Assembly: GCA_902702965.1 (NCBI GenBank)
Contig: CACRXP010001412.1
Span: 2,292 to 66,291 of the forward strand
Direction: 5' to 3'
Source: Spirometra erinaceieuropaei
Taxonomy: Eukaryota > Platyhelminthes > Cestoda > Diphyllobothriidea > Diphyllobothriidae
Length of the DNA: 64,000 nucleotides
In this document: one piece after another, positions 34,880 to 44,870 of the stretch
Numbering within the stretch: position 1 is the first letter of the stretch
Layout of the letters: each line of letters starts with the position of its first letter
Notes under the pieces: generated by a model
What the model saw: the letters and a program-made list of their open reading frames with translations, nothing else
Database searches by the model: none
What the model was told of the DNA's origin: nothing
Translations under genes and position numbers: made by a program

Positions 34880-35159
34880 CGTCCCTTCATTCTTCTTTCA
34901 TATACATTTTTAAAGCCACCTTTTTATCAGACACTCCGATAACTGGCTTACTCTCCGACATTATATGTATATGTATATTGAAGGGTTACAGGCAGAGCCC
35001 TTGATGACCCTATTTATGTACAGTGCTTTCGCAGATTCATACTCAAAAATAAAATAAAATTGCAGGCATTTAAAATGTGATTGGGTCACAGTTCAATCGT
35101 AGTCATAAGGTAGTGCATAGGGTCACTGTAACTTAGTGCGGAAGATTGTATATGACAGA
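34880..35159 (+). other. transposase 3' region
   Basis: An AATAAAATAAAATTG run at about 35047-35061 is a plausible polyadenylation signal for the transposase. No other signal was seen before the LINE 3' end near 35160. Confidence 0.45.
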
Positions 35160-35161
35160 TT

Positions 35162-36886
35162 TTACAAAACTGGCTGTGCATAGTCATGCTGTACAAGCCG
35201 ATTTCTGTCGAAAACTAGACGAGCAAGTTTTCTTTTAAACACACAAACTGTGTCAGCCGTCACCATCTCGCTTGGAAGCGAGTTCCACGGCCTGACAACC
35301 CGCTGGCTGAATGAAAATTTTCGTCGGTCTAAACGCGTGCGTTCATTCGCGACTTTGTATGCATGGCCGCGTAGTTGGTTTGATCGGGCGAACTCAAAGA
35401 AGTCATCTGCTCTTAATGAGCAACCCTGGCCGCGAATAATCCGGAACGTCCAGAGTAGACTGCAGTTTATTTGTCTATAAGAGAGAGGGAATAGACCAAG
35501 CAAATTCAGCCTCTCCTGATAAGACAAATGCTTTAGACCGTCGACCATCTTTGTCGCTCTGCGTTGCACCTGTTCGAGTAAGTTGATATCCTTCCTCATC
35601 CATGGTGAAGCTGCTGGCATTCCATACTCTAGATGAGGTCTTACAAAGACACCAAAGAGTCTTTCGAAAAGTTCGGGAGGAAATATTTTAAATGCGCGTC
35701 TGATCCAGTGTAGAGTATTAGTAGCCTTCTGGACCATCTTTCTGCAGTGTTTTGATGGCGATAGATTTGTGGTCGTCCATACACCCAGATCTCTGTGTCT
35801 TTCCACAGTTTCTAACCTCGTACCGTCAATATAGTACTGGTGTTTGGGAGAGGCATTGCGGCCGGTGTTCAGGTGCAAAACCACGCATTTGGACACGTTA
35901 AACTTCAAAAGCCACCTGTTCGACCAAGCACACAGTTTGTTGATGTTCGACTGCAACTTCTCTGCGTCATCATCGCACTTGACTTCACTCCATATTTTTA
36001 TGTCATCCGCGAACATGAGAGCCTCGCAATTCACTTCGCTGATGCAGTCATTAACATAAATCAGGAAGAGCACTGGGCCTAAGACAGAACCCTGTGGGAC
36101 ACCACTTTCCACCTTTACCCATTCCGAGGCAGAATTACTAACGACGACTCTTTGTAGTCTGGAGGACAGAAAACTCCTGATCCACTTAAACATTCTCCCT
36201 TGAATCCCTACATCCCAGATCTTTCGTAAAAGAAGCCTGTGTGGGACACTGTCAAAGGCCTTCTTGAAGTCAAAAAATATGACATCTACTGGAAAACCCT
36301 TATCGGTAGCTCGTGTCCATTTCTCGTGCGAGTAAAGAACACTTGTTAGGCAGGGGCGCCCTGGACAAAAGCCGTGTTGGGCATCGCACAATATTTTGTT
36401 CTGTTCCAGGTACTTCATCAAGTGTCTTTTGATAATGCGTTCCATTAATTTACACGCGATGCAAGTAAGACTGACAGGACGATAATTTCCGCAGTCAAGT
36501 CTTGAGCCTCCTTTATGGATCGGAGTAATGAGTGCGCACTTCCATTCTTCCGGGAGCTCGCCGTCTTCAAATGACTTTTGAAATATTGCGGATAAGGGTT
36601 TGCACAGTTCATTAGCAAGTTCACGAAGTGCTAGGGCGGGAATTCTATCTGGGCCAGGCGATTTGGCAGGTTTCAGCCGGAGTTGCTCGGCCCTAACTAT
36701 GGTAGATGAAAAGAGTGGTTCCTCGGTTAAGGAGGGTAGGGAGGGGATAGGATGGGGGAGGGTACTGGGAGGAGAGGTTGGTTGGCGAATGGATGGATGG
36801 GCAAATATAGCACTAGGTTCTCGGGTGAAGACGGACTGAAAGAAGTCGGAAAGGAGGAACGCTTTAACCTGGTCATCAATCTCCAC
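35162..36886 (-). CDS. LINE ORF2 reverse transcriptase and C-terminus
   Basis: An uninterrupted 574-codon frame. Reverse transcriptase blocks in order: KSPGPDRIPALALREL, WKCALITPIHKGGSRLDC, NYRPVSLTCIACKLMERI, QHGFCPGRPCLTSVL, VIFFDFKKAFDSVPHRLLL, SGVPQGSVLGPVLFLIYVND and the catalytic MFADDIKIW. Then the CR1-type C-terminus: LGVWTTTNLSPSKHC, VRPHLEYGMPAASPW, RRATKMVDGLKHLSYQERLN and VVRPWNSLPSEMV. The protein copies the element at nicked target DNA. All catalytic positions look intact, but the endonuclease in front is broken, so this copy is probably inactive alone. Confidence 0.88.
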   Translation of the reverse strand: MEIDDQVKAFLLSDFFQSVFTREPSAIFAHPSIRQPTSPPSTLPHPIPSLPSLTEEPLFSSTIVRAEQLRLKPAKSPGPDRIPALALRELANELCKPLSAIFQKSFEDGELPEEWKCALITPIHKGGSRLDCGNYRPVSLTCIACKLMERIIKRHLMKYLEQNKILCDAQHGFCPGRPCLTSVLYSHEKWTRATDKGFPVDVIFFDFKKAFDSVPHRLLLRKIWDVGIQGRMFKWIRSFLSSRLQRVVVSNSASEWVKVESGVPQGSVLGPVLFLIYVNDCISEVNCEALMFADDIKIWSEVKCDDDAEKLQSNINKLCAWSNRWLLKFNVSKCVVLHLNTGRNASPKHQYYIDGTRLETVERHRDLGVWTTTNLSPSKHCRKMVQKATNTLHWIRRAFKIFPPELFERLFGVFVRPHLEYGMPAASPWMRKDINLLEQVQRRATKMVDGLKHLSYQERLNLLGLFPLSYRQINCSLLWTFRIIRGQGCSLRADDFFEFARSNQLRGHAYKVANERTRLDRRKFSFSQRVVRPWNSLPSEMVTADTVCVFKRKLARLVFDRNRLVQHDYAQPVL

Positions 36887-37574
36887 TTTTCCATCTGCAG
36901 ACCTGAGGGCAGGGATGAGCTCCTGAGTCCTTTTAGTACTTCGTATTTAACCATATAGAATTTTCGGATGTTCCAACGAATTTCGGAGTATGTTTAGTTC
37001 AAACTTCTTTCGCAGCTTTGAGGCCTCACTTTTACAGACGTTTCGTTGCCGCTTATATTCCTGTAAGTGTTCGTCGGAGCCAGTTACTCTGTAACGCCTC
37101 CACAGACGATTCCTTTTTCTGAAAGAGGCCTTCAAGTCCGGGTTTATCCATTTTGGGCGGTTTGTGATTTTCTTTCTTCTGAGAGGACAATTGGAATAAA
37201 CAATCTCTTTCAGTAAGGAACTGAAAGTATTCCAGTTATCGTTTGCTCGACCATGCAGTTCAGTCTCCCATGATAAAGCTGCCGCTTCCCTCCTCATGAG
37301 AGGATAGTCCCCTTTCCAAATGTTTCTCTCCCACCTCTCGGGTTGGACGGGTTTGAAAAACAGTGAGTACTCGAAGTAGAGCGTGATGTGGTCGCTTGAC
37401 CCTAATGGCTGTCGGTCCTGCAGGTCTGACACATTTTCCTCCTCTCGGGTAAAAATAAGATCAAGGCAGTTCGACTGCTGCCCTTCCCTGACCCGTGTTC
37501 CAAAGGTAACATTCTGGCAGAGAAGTTTGTCCGTTGCCCATTGTAGTAGTTTATATAAATTAAATAAATTTTAA
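36887..37574 (-). pseudogene. LINE ORF2 endonuclease end and connector, frameshifted
   Basis: The minus-strand frame at 36947-37574 reads LCQNVTFGTRVREGQQSNCL, DLIFTREEENVSDLQDR, GSSDHITLYFEYSLFF (the endonuclease SDH motif) and then NIWKGDYPLM, NCPLRRKKITNRPKWINPDL, LRKKFELNIL. A stop near 36944 and a frame change around 36890-36950 separate it from the reverse transcriptase, although the intermediate reading VKYEVLKGLRSSSLPS clearly bridges them. Joined to the LINE tail inserted at 37580-38045; about 60 or more endonuclease residues are missing there. Confidence 0.75.
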
Positions 37575-37579
37575 TTTAA

Positions 37580-38045
37580 TGCCAGTTTACAGGCATTGTC
37601 AAGGGAAGCGATTAAACACAAATCCGACCAGCAGTGAAAAAAAAAACTCCTGAGCTTAAGGCATAAAAATATAGTTGATGGTGGTTTTTGTGGTTTGGAG
37701 GGCTCAGGAGAAAAAAACTGTCGGCGGTGGTAGAATATCGACCGTCAAGAAGGGGGGAGGTTGCACGGTATCGGAGATTATCGGACGTCAAATTCCTTTT
37801 ATGAAGTTGGGGATAGTCAAAGTAGAGGCGTTGAGGAACAGCTGGTGAGACCGGCCATAGTGTTCAGAGACCACAAACGCCATCGGTACGGTACAGTCGA
37901 TCAGTAGATTCAGCACCCAAAATTTGTGGGAGCTTTTCTGAATGCAAAAATCGAGTAATAGTTCTCTTAAATAAAGGAAAATTTTGCAGAGTTTTCACAC
38001 TCATTGGTAGTTTATTCCAAATAGCAATTGCATTTACAGAAAAGA
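37580..38045 (-). mobile_element. tail of another LINE nested in LINE copy 3
   Basis: Minus-strand sequence switches from endonuclease (VVYRSPNHTSD) directly into a LINE C-terminus (FFSVNAIAIWNKLPMSVKTL, FPLFKRTITRFLHSEK). An untranslated tail follows, ending in an AAATTTATTTAATTTATATA-like run near 37560-37585. The nested piece has the same orientation as its host. It replaced part of the endonuclease, so either the insertion deleted target DNA or the two were joined by recombination. Confidence 0.7.
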
Positions 38046-38445
38046 ACCGGTCAGAAGTATGGTTAGGTGAACGGTACACTACCGAAAGCGTCAATGATCG
38101 GACATTCTTTGTAGATATGGTAACGCTTAGCAGTTCCACATCCCGTACCGGTCTATGTACATCAGCCATAGCGCTTAGCTTGCAAGTGACATAAATTATG
38201 ACTCCTCCTCCTCGGCTTAGTCTATCTCTCCTGAATTGCTGATATCCTCTTAGTGATATTTCTGAATCTGCGATATCTTCAGTAAGCCACGTTTCTGTGA
38301 ATGGCATAATGTCTGGCTTAATTTCATCAACTAAGTCTCTTAGTTCGTCTAGTTTGTTGAAGAGGCTTTGCACATTTGCGGATATAATCTTCAATGACTG
38401 ATTCGTTGGAGAGGTCCGGCCTTCATTGTGACGGGTTCTGACCAC
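38046..38445 (-). pseudogene. LINE ORF2 endonuclease N-terminus
   Basis: Starts at an ATG 55 nt upstream of the ORF1 stop (overlapping ORFs). It reads SLKIISANVQSLFNKLDELR, DLVDEIKPDIMPFTETWLTE, LRGYQQFRRDRLSRGGGVII and LSVVYRSPNHTSD. These are the first AP-endonuclease blocks (Asn of SANVQS, Glu of TETWL). The frame then runs into the tail of a different LINE, so the catalytic domain is incomplete. Confidence 0.8.
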
Positions 38446-39842
38446 AGGAAAGACCCCTTTGCCTGGAATATTTGTCCATTTTTGATCTTCAGCCCTTTCT
38501 CTCCTCTGCCAATTCTCTCCTTCAATTCTGATATCAGTTCTCTCATTTTCAGTCTTTCCCTCGGTTCGTAGTCTGGTTGAAAAAACACTTCCTTTTGCGA
38601 ATTGCGTAAGGTCGTTCTACTTTCTAACAAAAGCGCTGCTTGGGCTTCGTTCTCCAAAATAACTTTCAGGGGTCTTGGGGATGTTTTTAGGTCACGATTT
38701 GGGTCCGCTCTGTCTAGTCGGAAAGCTTTTTTAACGGTGAATATTTCCCCATCCTGCAGGACGGCACTGGCGTACTGATGAAGAAGGTCTAGGTCGTGCG
38801 TCACTCGTTCCTTCGGAATGCAGGACGTGGACTCTGGGGCGCCCCTTATGACAATATTTTGCTTACGATTTATGGAAGAGCTCATTACTGTCCCGTCCGC
38901 GCTAGGACGATATAATGCTACTGTAGTATTCCCGACGGCTGTTGTCACTTCGACATTTGAATGATTTTCGGCCGGCGAAGGGAGTTTAGGGCATGGATTT
39001 TCATGTGACGTACTTACTCCGGCAGTGGAGCTCTTACAATCATTACCCTGTTGCAATGTACTGCACGAAGGCTTATCGTGTCCTTTTCCATAAACGGAAT
39101 GGTTAGGGCACTTTCCAGATGAGTTAGCCTTGTGAAGAAGTGGAGTAACAGCATTGCCTTCCAAGAATAACGGCGAGTCCTTGTAGTTTCTAACAGATCT
39201 TCTGAGGGTCACCCTGGCTTTCCCAACTTTAGTGTTCGATGATTTGGCAGGTTTAGTTACTATAGCAGGTAATGAAACCTGACTTATTTTTAATGCATTA
39301 GTGTCGACCGCCACGTTATCCACCGGAACTGATTTCTCTAGAGTTTCCTCTGGAGACATAACTCGCTTCCTCTTCCTGACTGGCTTTGACTTATCCGCGC
39401 TAGTGCCTTTATTAGTAGGATGTTCGTCGCCGATCGACCGGAAATTTGGCGGATTATTTGGTAATTCTATCTTACTGTGCTTAAGGATAACCATGATGAT
39501 GTCCGTCAGTAGGCCTTGCTTCTCTTCTAGCGTCTGGACCCGCTTTTCAAGTTCCTTACAGCCGACACAGCGACCGACAAGCGCAGAATCCGTCCCGTCT
39601 GTCATACAGTTTTCGAGGCCTCTTGGCAGTGCATCGGTTCTTATTTCCTGTCTTATCTCTTCGAGCCTATTGTGCGTAATCTCCCTAGAGTCTAATGATT
39701 CCAGCGGCATTTTATCGCAAGAGACTGCAAGTACGTGTCCTTTAAAAACAACAACCAGTATTACCTTATCCCCCTCCTTCACACAACTACATTCCCGTGA
39801 TTTATATTCCACTGTCTGCTTTTTACAGATGTATTTCTGCAT
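38391..39842 (-). CDS. LINE ORF1 protein
   Basis: A long uninterrupted frame that stays open up to 39905. The start is placed at the Met at 39842 because exon 1 of the DUF4806-like gene occupies 39874 onward on the other strand, so the LINE should end before it. It has a Cys-rich N-terminus (YICKK, SRECSCVKEGDKVIL), then CVGCKELEKRVQTLEEKQGL (short coiled coil), a basic stretch KPVRKRKRVMSPEE and a Ser/Thr-rich middle. A C-terminal RNA-binding-like block follows (QNIVIRGAPESTS, VKKAFRLDRADPN, RPLKVILENEAQAALLL), resembling ORF1 of CR1/jockey LINEs. Expected role: binding element RNA. Confidence 0.75.
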   Translation of the reverse strand: MQKYICKKQTVEYKSRECSCVKEGDKVILVVVFKGHVLAVSCDKMPLESLDSREITHNRLEEIRQEIRTDALPRGLENCMTDGTDSALVGRCVGCKELEKRVQTLEEKQGLLTDIIMVILKHSKIELPNNPPNFRSIGDEHPTNKGTSADKSKPVRKRKRVMSPEETLEKSVPVDNVAVDTNALKISQVSLPAIVTKPAKSSNTKVGKARVTLRRSVRNYKDSPLFLEGNAVTPLLHKANSSGKCPNHSVYGKGHDKPSCSTLQQGNDCKSSTAGVSTSHENPCPKLPSPAENHSNVEVTTAVGNTTVALYRPSADGTVMSSSINRKQNIVIRGAPESTSCIPKERVTHDLDLLHQYASAVLQDGEIFTVKKAFRLDRADPNRDLKTSPRPLKVILENEAQAALLLESRTTLRNSQKEVFFQPDYEPRERLKMRELISELKERIGRGEKGLKIKNGQIFQAKGSFLWSEPVTMKAGPLQRISH

Positions 39843-39873
39843 TTTACGACTTACGATGTAACATTTGCTACAG

Positions 39874-41345
39874 ATGTATTCCGTGGTTGAATTTTTCAAC
39901 GACAAATCTGTGGCGGAAGTGGCTGAAGCCTGGTTCTACAACGCGGGCAGCGTACTATGGCCTAAAAAGCACAGGCAGCGCCGCATTTTGCTGGAGAACA
40001 ACCAGCGGCCACCGGATGGTACTAAGGCGTACGCCGTCAAGGTACTAAAAAGTGGCCTAACGCTGGAAAAAGCTCGACAGGCGGCGCGGAGAGCACAGAA
40101 TACTGACAATCTCTCCAGTTCCGAGCCGCGCCAGTTGAGTAGGGGCAAGAGGATCAGGTGTGCTACCATGTTATATACAACTAATTTTCCTTTGCAGATA
40201 TAATCGCAAACTAACCTCAGACTCCGACGACGAGGACTCGCCAAACCAACCGAAAGAGCCAACTGGTTGGCCAGCTCCACCGCCAATACTACAGTAAGTA
40301 TGACTATTGTAGACATTTCGTAGGCCAAGAACGGAGGAGAATGTGCCACACTTGTTTTCCACTGCGTCGATTGGACCCATTCAGTCAACACCACTGTCCT
40401 CACTTGAGTAGACAACGCTTATCATTTATTACTTTAGACACTCCACGACAAATTCGTCATATGTTTCCACGGCTACAATTGCGACGGAATTTAGCCAGCA
40501 GGTGCAAAAGGACATGGCTGACATAAAAGGTCAGTTAACAAACACAAATGTCCGGCTAACGGCACTTGAGTAAGACTGTGAACAATCTCCCTAACAAACT
40601 ATTAGGGGAAGGAACGATTTCCTAGCTGAGCAACTTATGGCTCTTCATAGCAGTGTGCAGCAGATGCAGGCAACACTATTAGATGTTGTCAATGCATTGC
40701 AGAGAGCCTCCAGCGCCGGTTCTGTCACATCCTCCTCCCTAAATTTACCGCTGTGTACCGAGGAGGCATACGAAAACTTTCTTCCTCGGCTCAGCGTAGA
40801 AGACGGTTTTGCAAACGAGGCGGTATGTGCACATCTACTTGACTGTTTTCAGATCCGGCAACTGGCCATGGTAGGTGGTCGAAATGAGGCAGACTTCCTC
40901 AGAAACCTACTGACGGTTCTATTGGGCCCGCCCTTATGCCACAACTTCTGTTGGGCGGGCGGATCCAAGGAGAAGAAGTCCTTCATGGCCTGTCCACTTT
41001 TTTCTGTCCTTAAAGGTAAGTCCAATTTTTGTTTATTTTCACGCACAGATGCCATTGCCCAACATCCCCGTTTTGGTAACTGCACTACAGAGATATTTCG
41101 ACGGACAGCAATCAGGTGGTTTCATGGATCACAGGACCGGTACGAAGGAAGATCGACACGTCGGCGGAACATTCGTCAGGTACAAACTTTCGGGATTTTC
41201 GTCCACATTTATTTAGACTACAGAAATCACCATACCTGCCGCCACATGCCCACAATTACCACCCGCCAAAGAACCGGTAAGCAAATTGATCGAATTGCCA
41301 ATCCTACACAGCATGCTATTTACTTCATATGATTATTACTATTAA
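39874..41345 (+). CDS. DUF4806-like protein of the DNA transposon, seven exons
   Basis: Exons 39874-40157, 40198-40293, 40324-40407, 40438-40569, 40606-41015, 41049-41179 and 41217-41345 join to 1266 nt (421 residues plus stop). The six GT-AG introns are 40, 30, 30, 36, 33 and 37 nt. The start MYSVVEFFNDKSVAEVAEAW resembles the N-terminal block that precedes DUF4806. A short acidic patch (SDSDDEDSP) and a helical stretch (FLAEQLMALHSSVQQMQ) follow. The DUF4806-like core is EEAYENFLPRLSVEDGFANE, GGRNEADFLRNLLTVLLGP, KEKKSFMACPLFSVLK and AIAQHPRFGNCTTEIFRRTA. Function unknown. Sitting next to the transposase between the same terminal repeats suggests an accessory transposition or DNA-binding role. 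Confidence 0.8.
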
Positions 41346-41764
41346 AATCGTACGTATTAGATACAGTGTATAATTACTTCCGTTGCGCCTGCATTACGTA
41401 TGTCTTGCGAAAGTTTTTTTATGCAGGAACTACCAATGGCCAGTGGAAGTGACTTCTCATCCTGGATACGAAGGTCGCTGAAACCCCCATGATCCAAGAC
41501 AGACTTTGTACATTTACATTTTTTGACTTATGTATTCACTAAATCGTCCTTCCACAATACCGCCTTCCGACTTTACCATCTTCGGTATCCGCATTTGCCC
41601 TTTAGTGGGCCACTTACCGCCGTAGCCTATCTTGTTTGGGACGTGGAGGTTCACTGTGACTCGTTTCGAGGTTTTACGTTAGGCGACCGTTTGTCATGGT
41701 TGGCGTTTACTGCCAAAAAATCGAGGCCGCGATGAATGGAAAAAAACGAGAAAAAGCCCGCGCG

Positions 41765-41920
41765 CAAAATTTTCTCCAAAGTGCGGCCAAGTGTGGCCAA
41801 TGTGTTGATGGCCAGACCACAGCCACACCATTTGGCCACACTTGGCCGCAGCATAGCCGCGTTGGCCACACCATATTTGCCTCGGCCAGGTGCGGCCAAG
41901 TGCGGCTGGTGCTGGCAGGG
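41765..41920 (-). repeat. right terminal inverted repeat and subterminal TGGCCA cluster
   Basis: Ends GCGGCTGGTGCTGGCAGGG, the imperfect complement of the left end at 32560. About ten TGGCCA/GCGGCCA-type motifs in both orientations occupy 150 bp. Followed by AATTTT. Confidence 0.75.
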
Positions 41921-42823
41921 AATTTTCGTCAAGAAACGGTGATAAATATTCACTTCACCGCAAAGCTCTTCGCACTGAGTATAAATAATTTGCAAGCAAA
42001 ATTTAATGTTAGTGTCAATTTTGAAATCAGGGTCGTTACACTTGTTAACTGAGGTGGTCACCGAAATGGTTAGGAATGGCAAAGCCCATACGAAGACTAA
42101 TGTTTATCATGACGCAGTCATTGATGTTTCGGTAAAAAAACACCAAAACGGCGTGCTTTGTGACTTTCAGCGCAAAGGCTTCAACGACGTCCCAAAAAGT
42201 GAAATACTCAACGGCGAAATGTCGAAATTAATTTTGAAAGACGCGGAGATAGACAAATAGACAAACATGCCCGCTTTAAGATCGAGGAGTCCACATTTGA
42301 CCTCTCTTTAGGTTGCTGGTATAGCTTTACGATCCACCTTTAGACTTCTCCCGAAAAACTTTTATGCTGAACGTGCGTTATTATCGCGGAAGGGAAGAGG
42401 TGTTAATGCGTATTTAATTCAATTTGATTATATTACCTTTCTAACTCATAGTCGACTTTGAGCGTCCAAGAACTTGATGATTGCTTATTCCCATCGTATC
42501 CTGTTAAAGAATACGCCTTAATGTTCCACTGTCAGCCGTTTTTATAAGGAACTTACAAGAACCTAGTTTACATTTTTTATCCATTCCGATCCCTTGTTTG
42601 CGTGGGATGTTCCAGAGTTAAGCTGGAACCCAACTTCTCGAAAATTCGTGCATACAGCGAAAGTATATGCATTGCAAGAGAAGGTTTCGGGGTTCTTAGG
42701 GATGAAAGATTCACGTTTACGCTAAATTTGACCTTTAAACCCGACTTATGACTTTAAATCCATCACCATCTAGGTCACGCGGCCCAAAAGCTAATCAGAA
42801 AACTGCCCGACTTTAAGTTCAGT
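41921..42823. other. spacer, nothing recognised
   Basis: An 84-codon + frame (42006-42260, TETNVYHDAVIDVSVKKHQN-like) has no recognised domain; otherwise AT-rich. Confidence 0.35.
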
Positions 42824-43372
42824 TGTGTAAACGAGCCCAGATATCAGTACGAGAGACGGCCCAAGGAAGTAAGGCTTTGGCAACTCCTATGTACTTGAAC
42901 GCCTATGTACAATAAGAAACTAAAGAGGGGAAACCTAATTACAAAAATAGACTGGGGCAAGGAGAAATTTCCAGCGGGATGGGCGGAGGCACAGGGATCC
43001 AATGGAGACAGCGACGGAGGTCCCACGTCCGAAGGCTGGCGGCCGGCCACGGGGTTCCCGGAGGTTAATCCTCGCCCGTATTTATAGCTTTTCCAGGGCG
43101 GAAGTCATCAAGGTTGGGTCGCCATCGTTGATTGGTTAAGGGTAGGTTGGGGATGGAAAGTTAAACAAACTTAGACCAGGGCTATTTTGCCTAAATTTAG
43201 GGCTATAATAATTAATTATATGCATACTTTTTGTAAGAAGCCAGATTGCGACTAACCGCCTTGCGTATAAATATCGGAAAGTTCGGCGGGCGCGCCCCGT
43301 AAGGGGCGCGCTTTCTAGAACCTTCTCCAAGATGGCCGCCGCACGTGGTCTGGCATTCTAAAGTTTCCTACA
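42824..43372 (-). repeat. Gypsy 3' LTR (approximate)
   Basis: Begins TGTAGGAAACTTTAG just after the purine-rich tract. It contains a GC hairpin (GCGCGCCCCGTAAGGGGCGC-like, 43288-43311) and a TATAAATA box near 43080 on the minus strand. The far end near 42824 (minus strand ...TTTACACA) is a guess; no matching target-site duplication was found there. Confidence 0.6.
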
Positions 43373-44735
43373 TTGCTCCCCCCTGCGAAAAGGGTCTGCT
43401 GTCCTCAGCATAATCGTCTAGTACGATAGCGGGTCCACGGTCTGACAGCACTTCGACTGTCTTCTCTACGGGGTGTCCATCTCTGAGTACCTCAGCCGAA
43501 GCGTATCCACCCTCCGGGGGAACCTCTAAATACTGGTCGACTAGCTGGTAGTTGTATGCGTGGAACGGGCCGGCCCCTGAATCGGCATGGCCTGAGTCCT
43601 CCTCTGTCGGTGAACCTGGCTTTAGGCGATTAAAGTGTACCGTAAATTCTTCCGAGTACGGTCTGTCTTGGCTGCGAACGACACAAGTCGTGTCGGAGAG
43701 GACCTTTCTAACCACGTACGGACCTACCCATGCTGGATTAAATTTCTGAGGCACGCCCGGCGACGGTGCGAAATTCCGCATCCACACGATGTCGCCCTCT
43801 TGATATGGGGTCCCGTGTGCTAGGCGGTCATAGAATGCCTTCTGACGGCGCTGACCTTCTTGGAGATGCAGTCGCGCTTCCTCCGATGCTATACGCAGGG
43901 TCTTACGCATCCTCGAGGCGTACGTGTCAACGGTCTCCACGGGGTGTGTAGGGGGTAGGTGGAGATCCTCAGAGAGTTGCATCTCCCTCCCGCACGTTAG
44001 GAAAAACGGCGTGTGTTGCGTAGTGGCGTTTACCGTGGATCGGTAAGCCAACATGCACGCTGGCAAGGCCTCGTCCCATGTGGATGCTGAATTCCGGTCG
44101 ACAAAAGCCCGCAAAAGGTTGATCAGCGTCCGGTTCGTCCTTTCCACCTGTCCGTTGCCCTGTGGGCGATACGCGGTAGTGCGGGTTTTCTTAATTTTCA
44201 GGGCCCTACACAACTCGTGTACGACGCTGCTCTCGAACGACGAGCCTCGGTCTGAGTGGAGTTGGTCCGGGGCTCCCCAGCGGCAGATCCACCCGTTGAA
44301 GATGGCTCGGGCTACTGTGGGGGCAGACGCATCTGGTAGGGGTACTGCCTCAGCCATCTTGGTGAAACAGTCTACCATGACGAGAATAAACCTATTTCCC
44401 CTCGCGGATGGCGCGATCGGACCAACTAGGTCTACCGCTACCCTCTCGTTGGGGTAGCCTGTCTGAATTGGCTGTAGCGGGGCTCTGTAGGCGTGCCCGG
44501 GGGACTTAAAGCCTAAACACCGCTCACAAGACCGGACAAAGTTCTGTATGTCGGTCTTCTGATTCGGCCAGTAGTAACGCCGGCGGAGTGCCCACTCGGT
44601 CTTGTGGATGCCGGAATGCCCTAGTTCCGCATGCATCCTTTTGACCACGTCGTCCACCATCGAAAGCGGTAGGACGACTCGCCTTGGGTATTGTTCGTTG
44701 TCACGATAGAATAGAACACCATTTTCGATGAACAA
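43368..44735 (-). CDS. Gypsy integrase region of Pol
   Basis: An uninterrupted 455-codon frame. Zinc-binding HHCC domain: AELGHSGIHKTEWALRRRYY with RSCERCLGFK. Catalytic core: AVDLVGPIAPSARGNRFILV (D), then PDQLHSDRGSSFESSVVHEL (D) and AYRPQGNGQVERTNRTLINL (E), so the D,D,E triad is complete. C-terminal domain: GDIVWMRNFAPSPG and KFNPAWVGPYVVRKVL (GPY/F-type module). It inserts element DNA into the genome. It is in the same frame as the RT-RNase H block, separated from it by a single TGA. The frame continues upstream of this Met to that stop. Confidence 0.92.
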   Translation of the reverse strand: MFIENGVLFYRDNEQYPRRVVLPLSMVDDVVKRMHAELGHSGIHKTEWALRRRYYWPNQKTDIQNFVRSCERCLGFKSPGHAYRAPLQPIQTGYPNERVAVDLVGPIAPSARGNRFILVMVDCFTKMAEAVPLPDASAPTVARAIFNGWICRWGAPDQLHSDRGSSFESSVVHELCRALKIKKTRTTAYRPQGNGQVERTNRTLINLLRAFVDRNSASTWDEALPACMLAYRSTVNATTQHTPFFLTCGREMQLSEDLHLPPTHPVETVDTYASRMRKTLRIASEEARLHLQEGQRRQKAFYDRLAHGTPYQEGDIVWMRNFAPSPGVPQKFNPAWVGPYVVRKVLSDTTCVVRSQDRPYSEEFTVHFNRLKPGSPTEEDSGHADSGAGPFHAYNYQLVDQYLEVPPEGGYASAEVLRDGHPVEKTVEVLSDRGPAIVLDDYAEDSRPFSQGGAM

Positions 44736-44870
44736 TTTGTCCCAAAGGCTATGCAGGCATCGCGTCTCATAACTACAACCCGCTAGCTCAGCTTTATTAA
44801 GGGGCCTACCGTTACTAACCTTCCTATCATATATGGGACGTACATGAGGGTCATCCCGTTGGGCTGCGGC

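Larger units (their letters stand above)
35160..39870 (-). mobile_element. CR1-like LINE (copy 3) inserted in the DNA transposon
   Basis: A long antisense element with ORF1 (38391-39842), an endonuclease start overlapping ORF1 by 55 nt (to 38445), connector and reverse transcriptase (down to 35162). Its 5' end lies close upstream of the first exon of the DUF4806-like gene (39874). It is interrupted by another LINE tail at about 37580-38045 and by small frame changes near 36890-36950. No clear target-site duplication was found by eye. Confidence 0.8.
32560..41920 (+). mobile_element. two-gene DNA transposon (CACTA/EnSpm-like candidate) with nested LINE
   Basis: Ends are inverted repeats. The left starts CCCTGCCAACACCTGGCCAC; the right, read on the other strand, starts CCCTGCCAGCACCAGCCGCA. 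Both subterminal regions are packed with TGGCCA/TGGCCG motifs, as known for CACTA-type elements. Flanks show AA on both sides, fitting a 2-bp target duplication. Inside, on the + strand, are a spliced transposase gene (33068-34879) and a spliced DUF4806-like gene (39874-41345). The roughly 4.7-kb interval 35160-39870 is an antisense CR1-like LINE. Assignment to CACTA is an inference from the Tnp2-like transposase and the end structure. Confidence 0.75.

Noticed and set aside
39301..39861. 186-codon + strand frame
   Set aside because: Antisense shadow of the LINE ORF1, with Ser/Leu-rich translation typical of a reversed frame.
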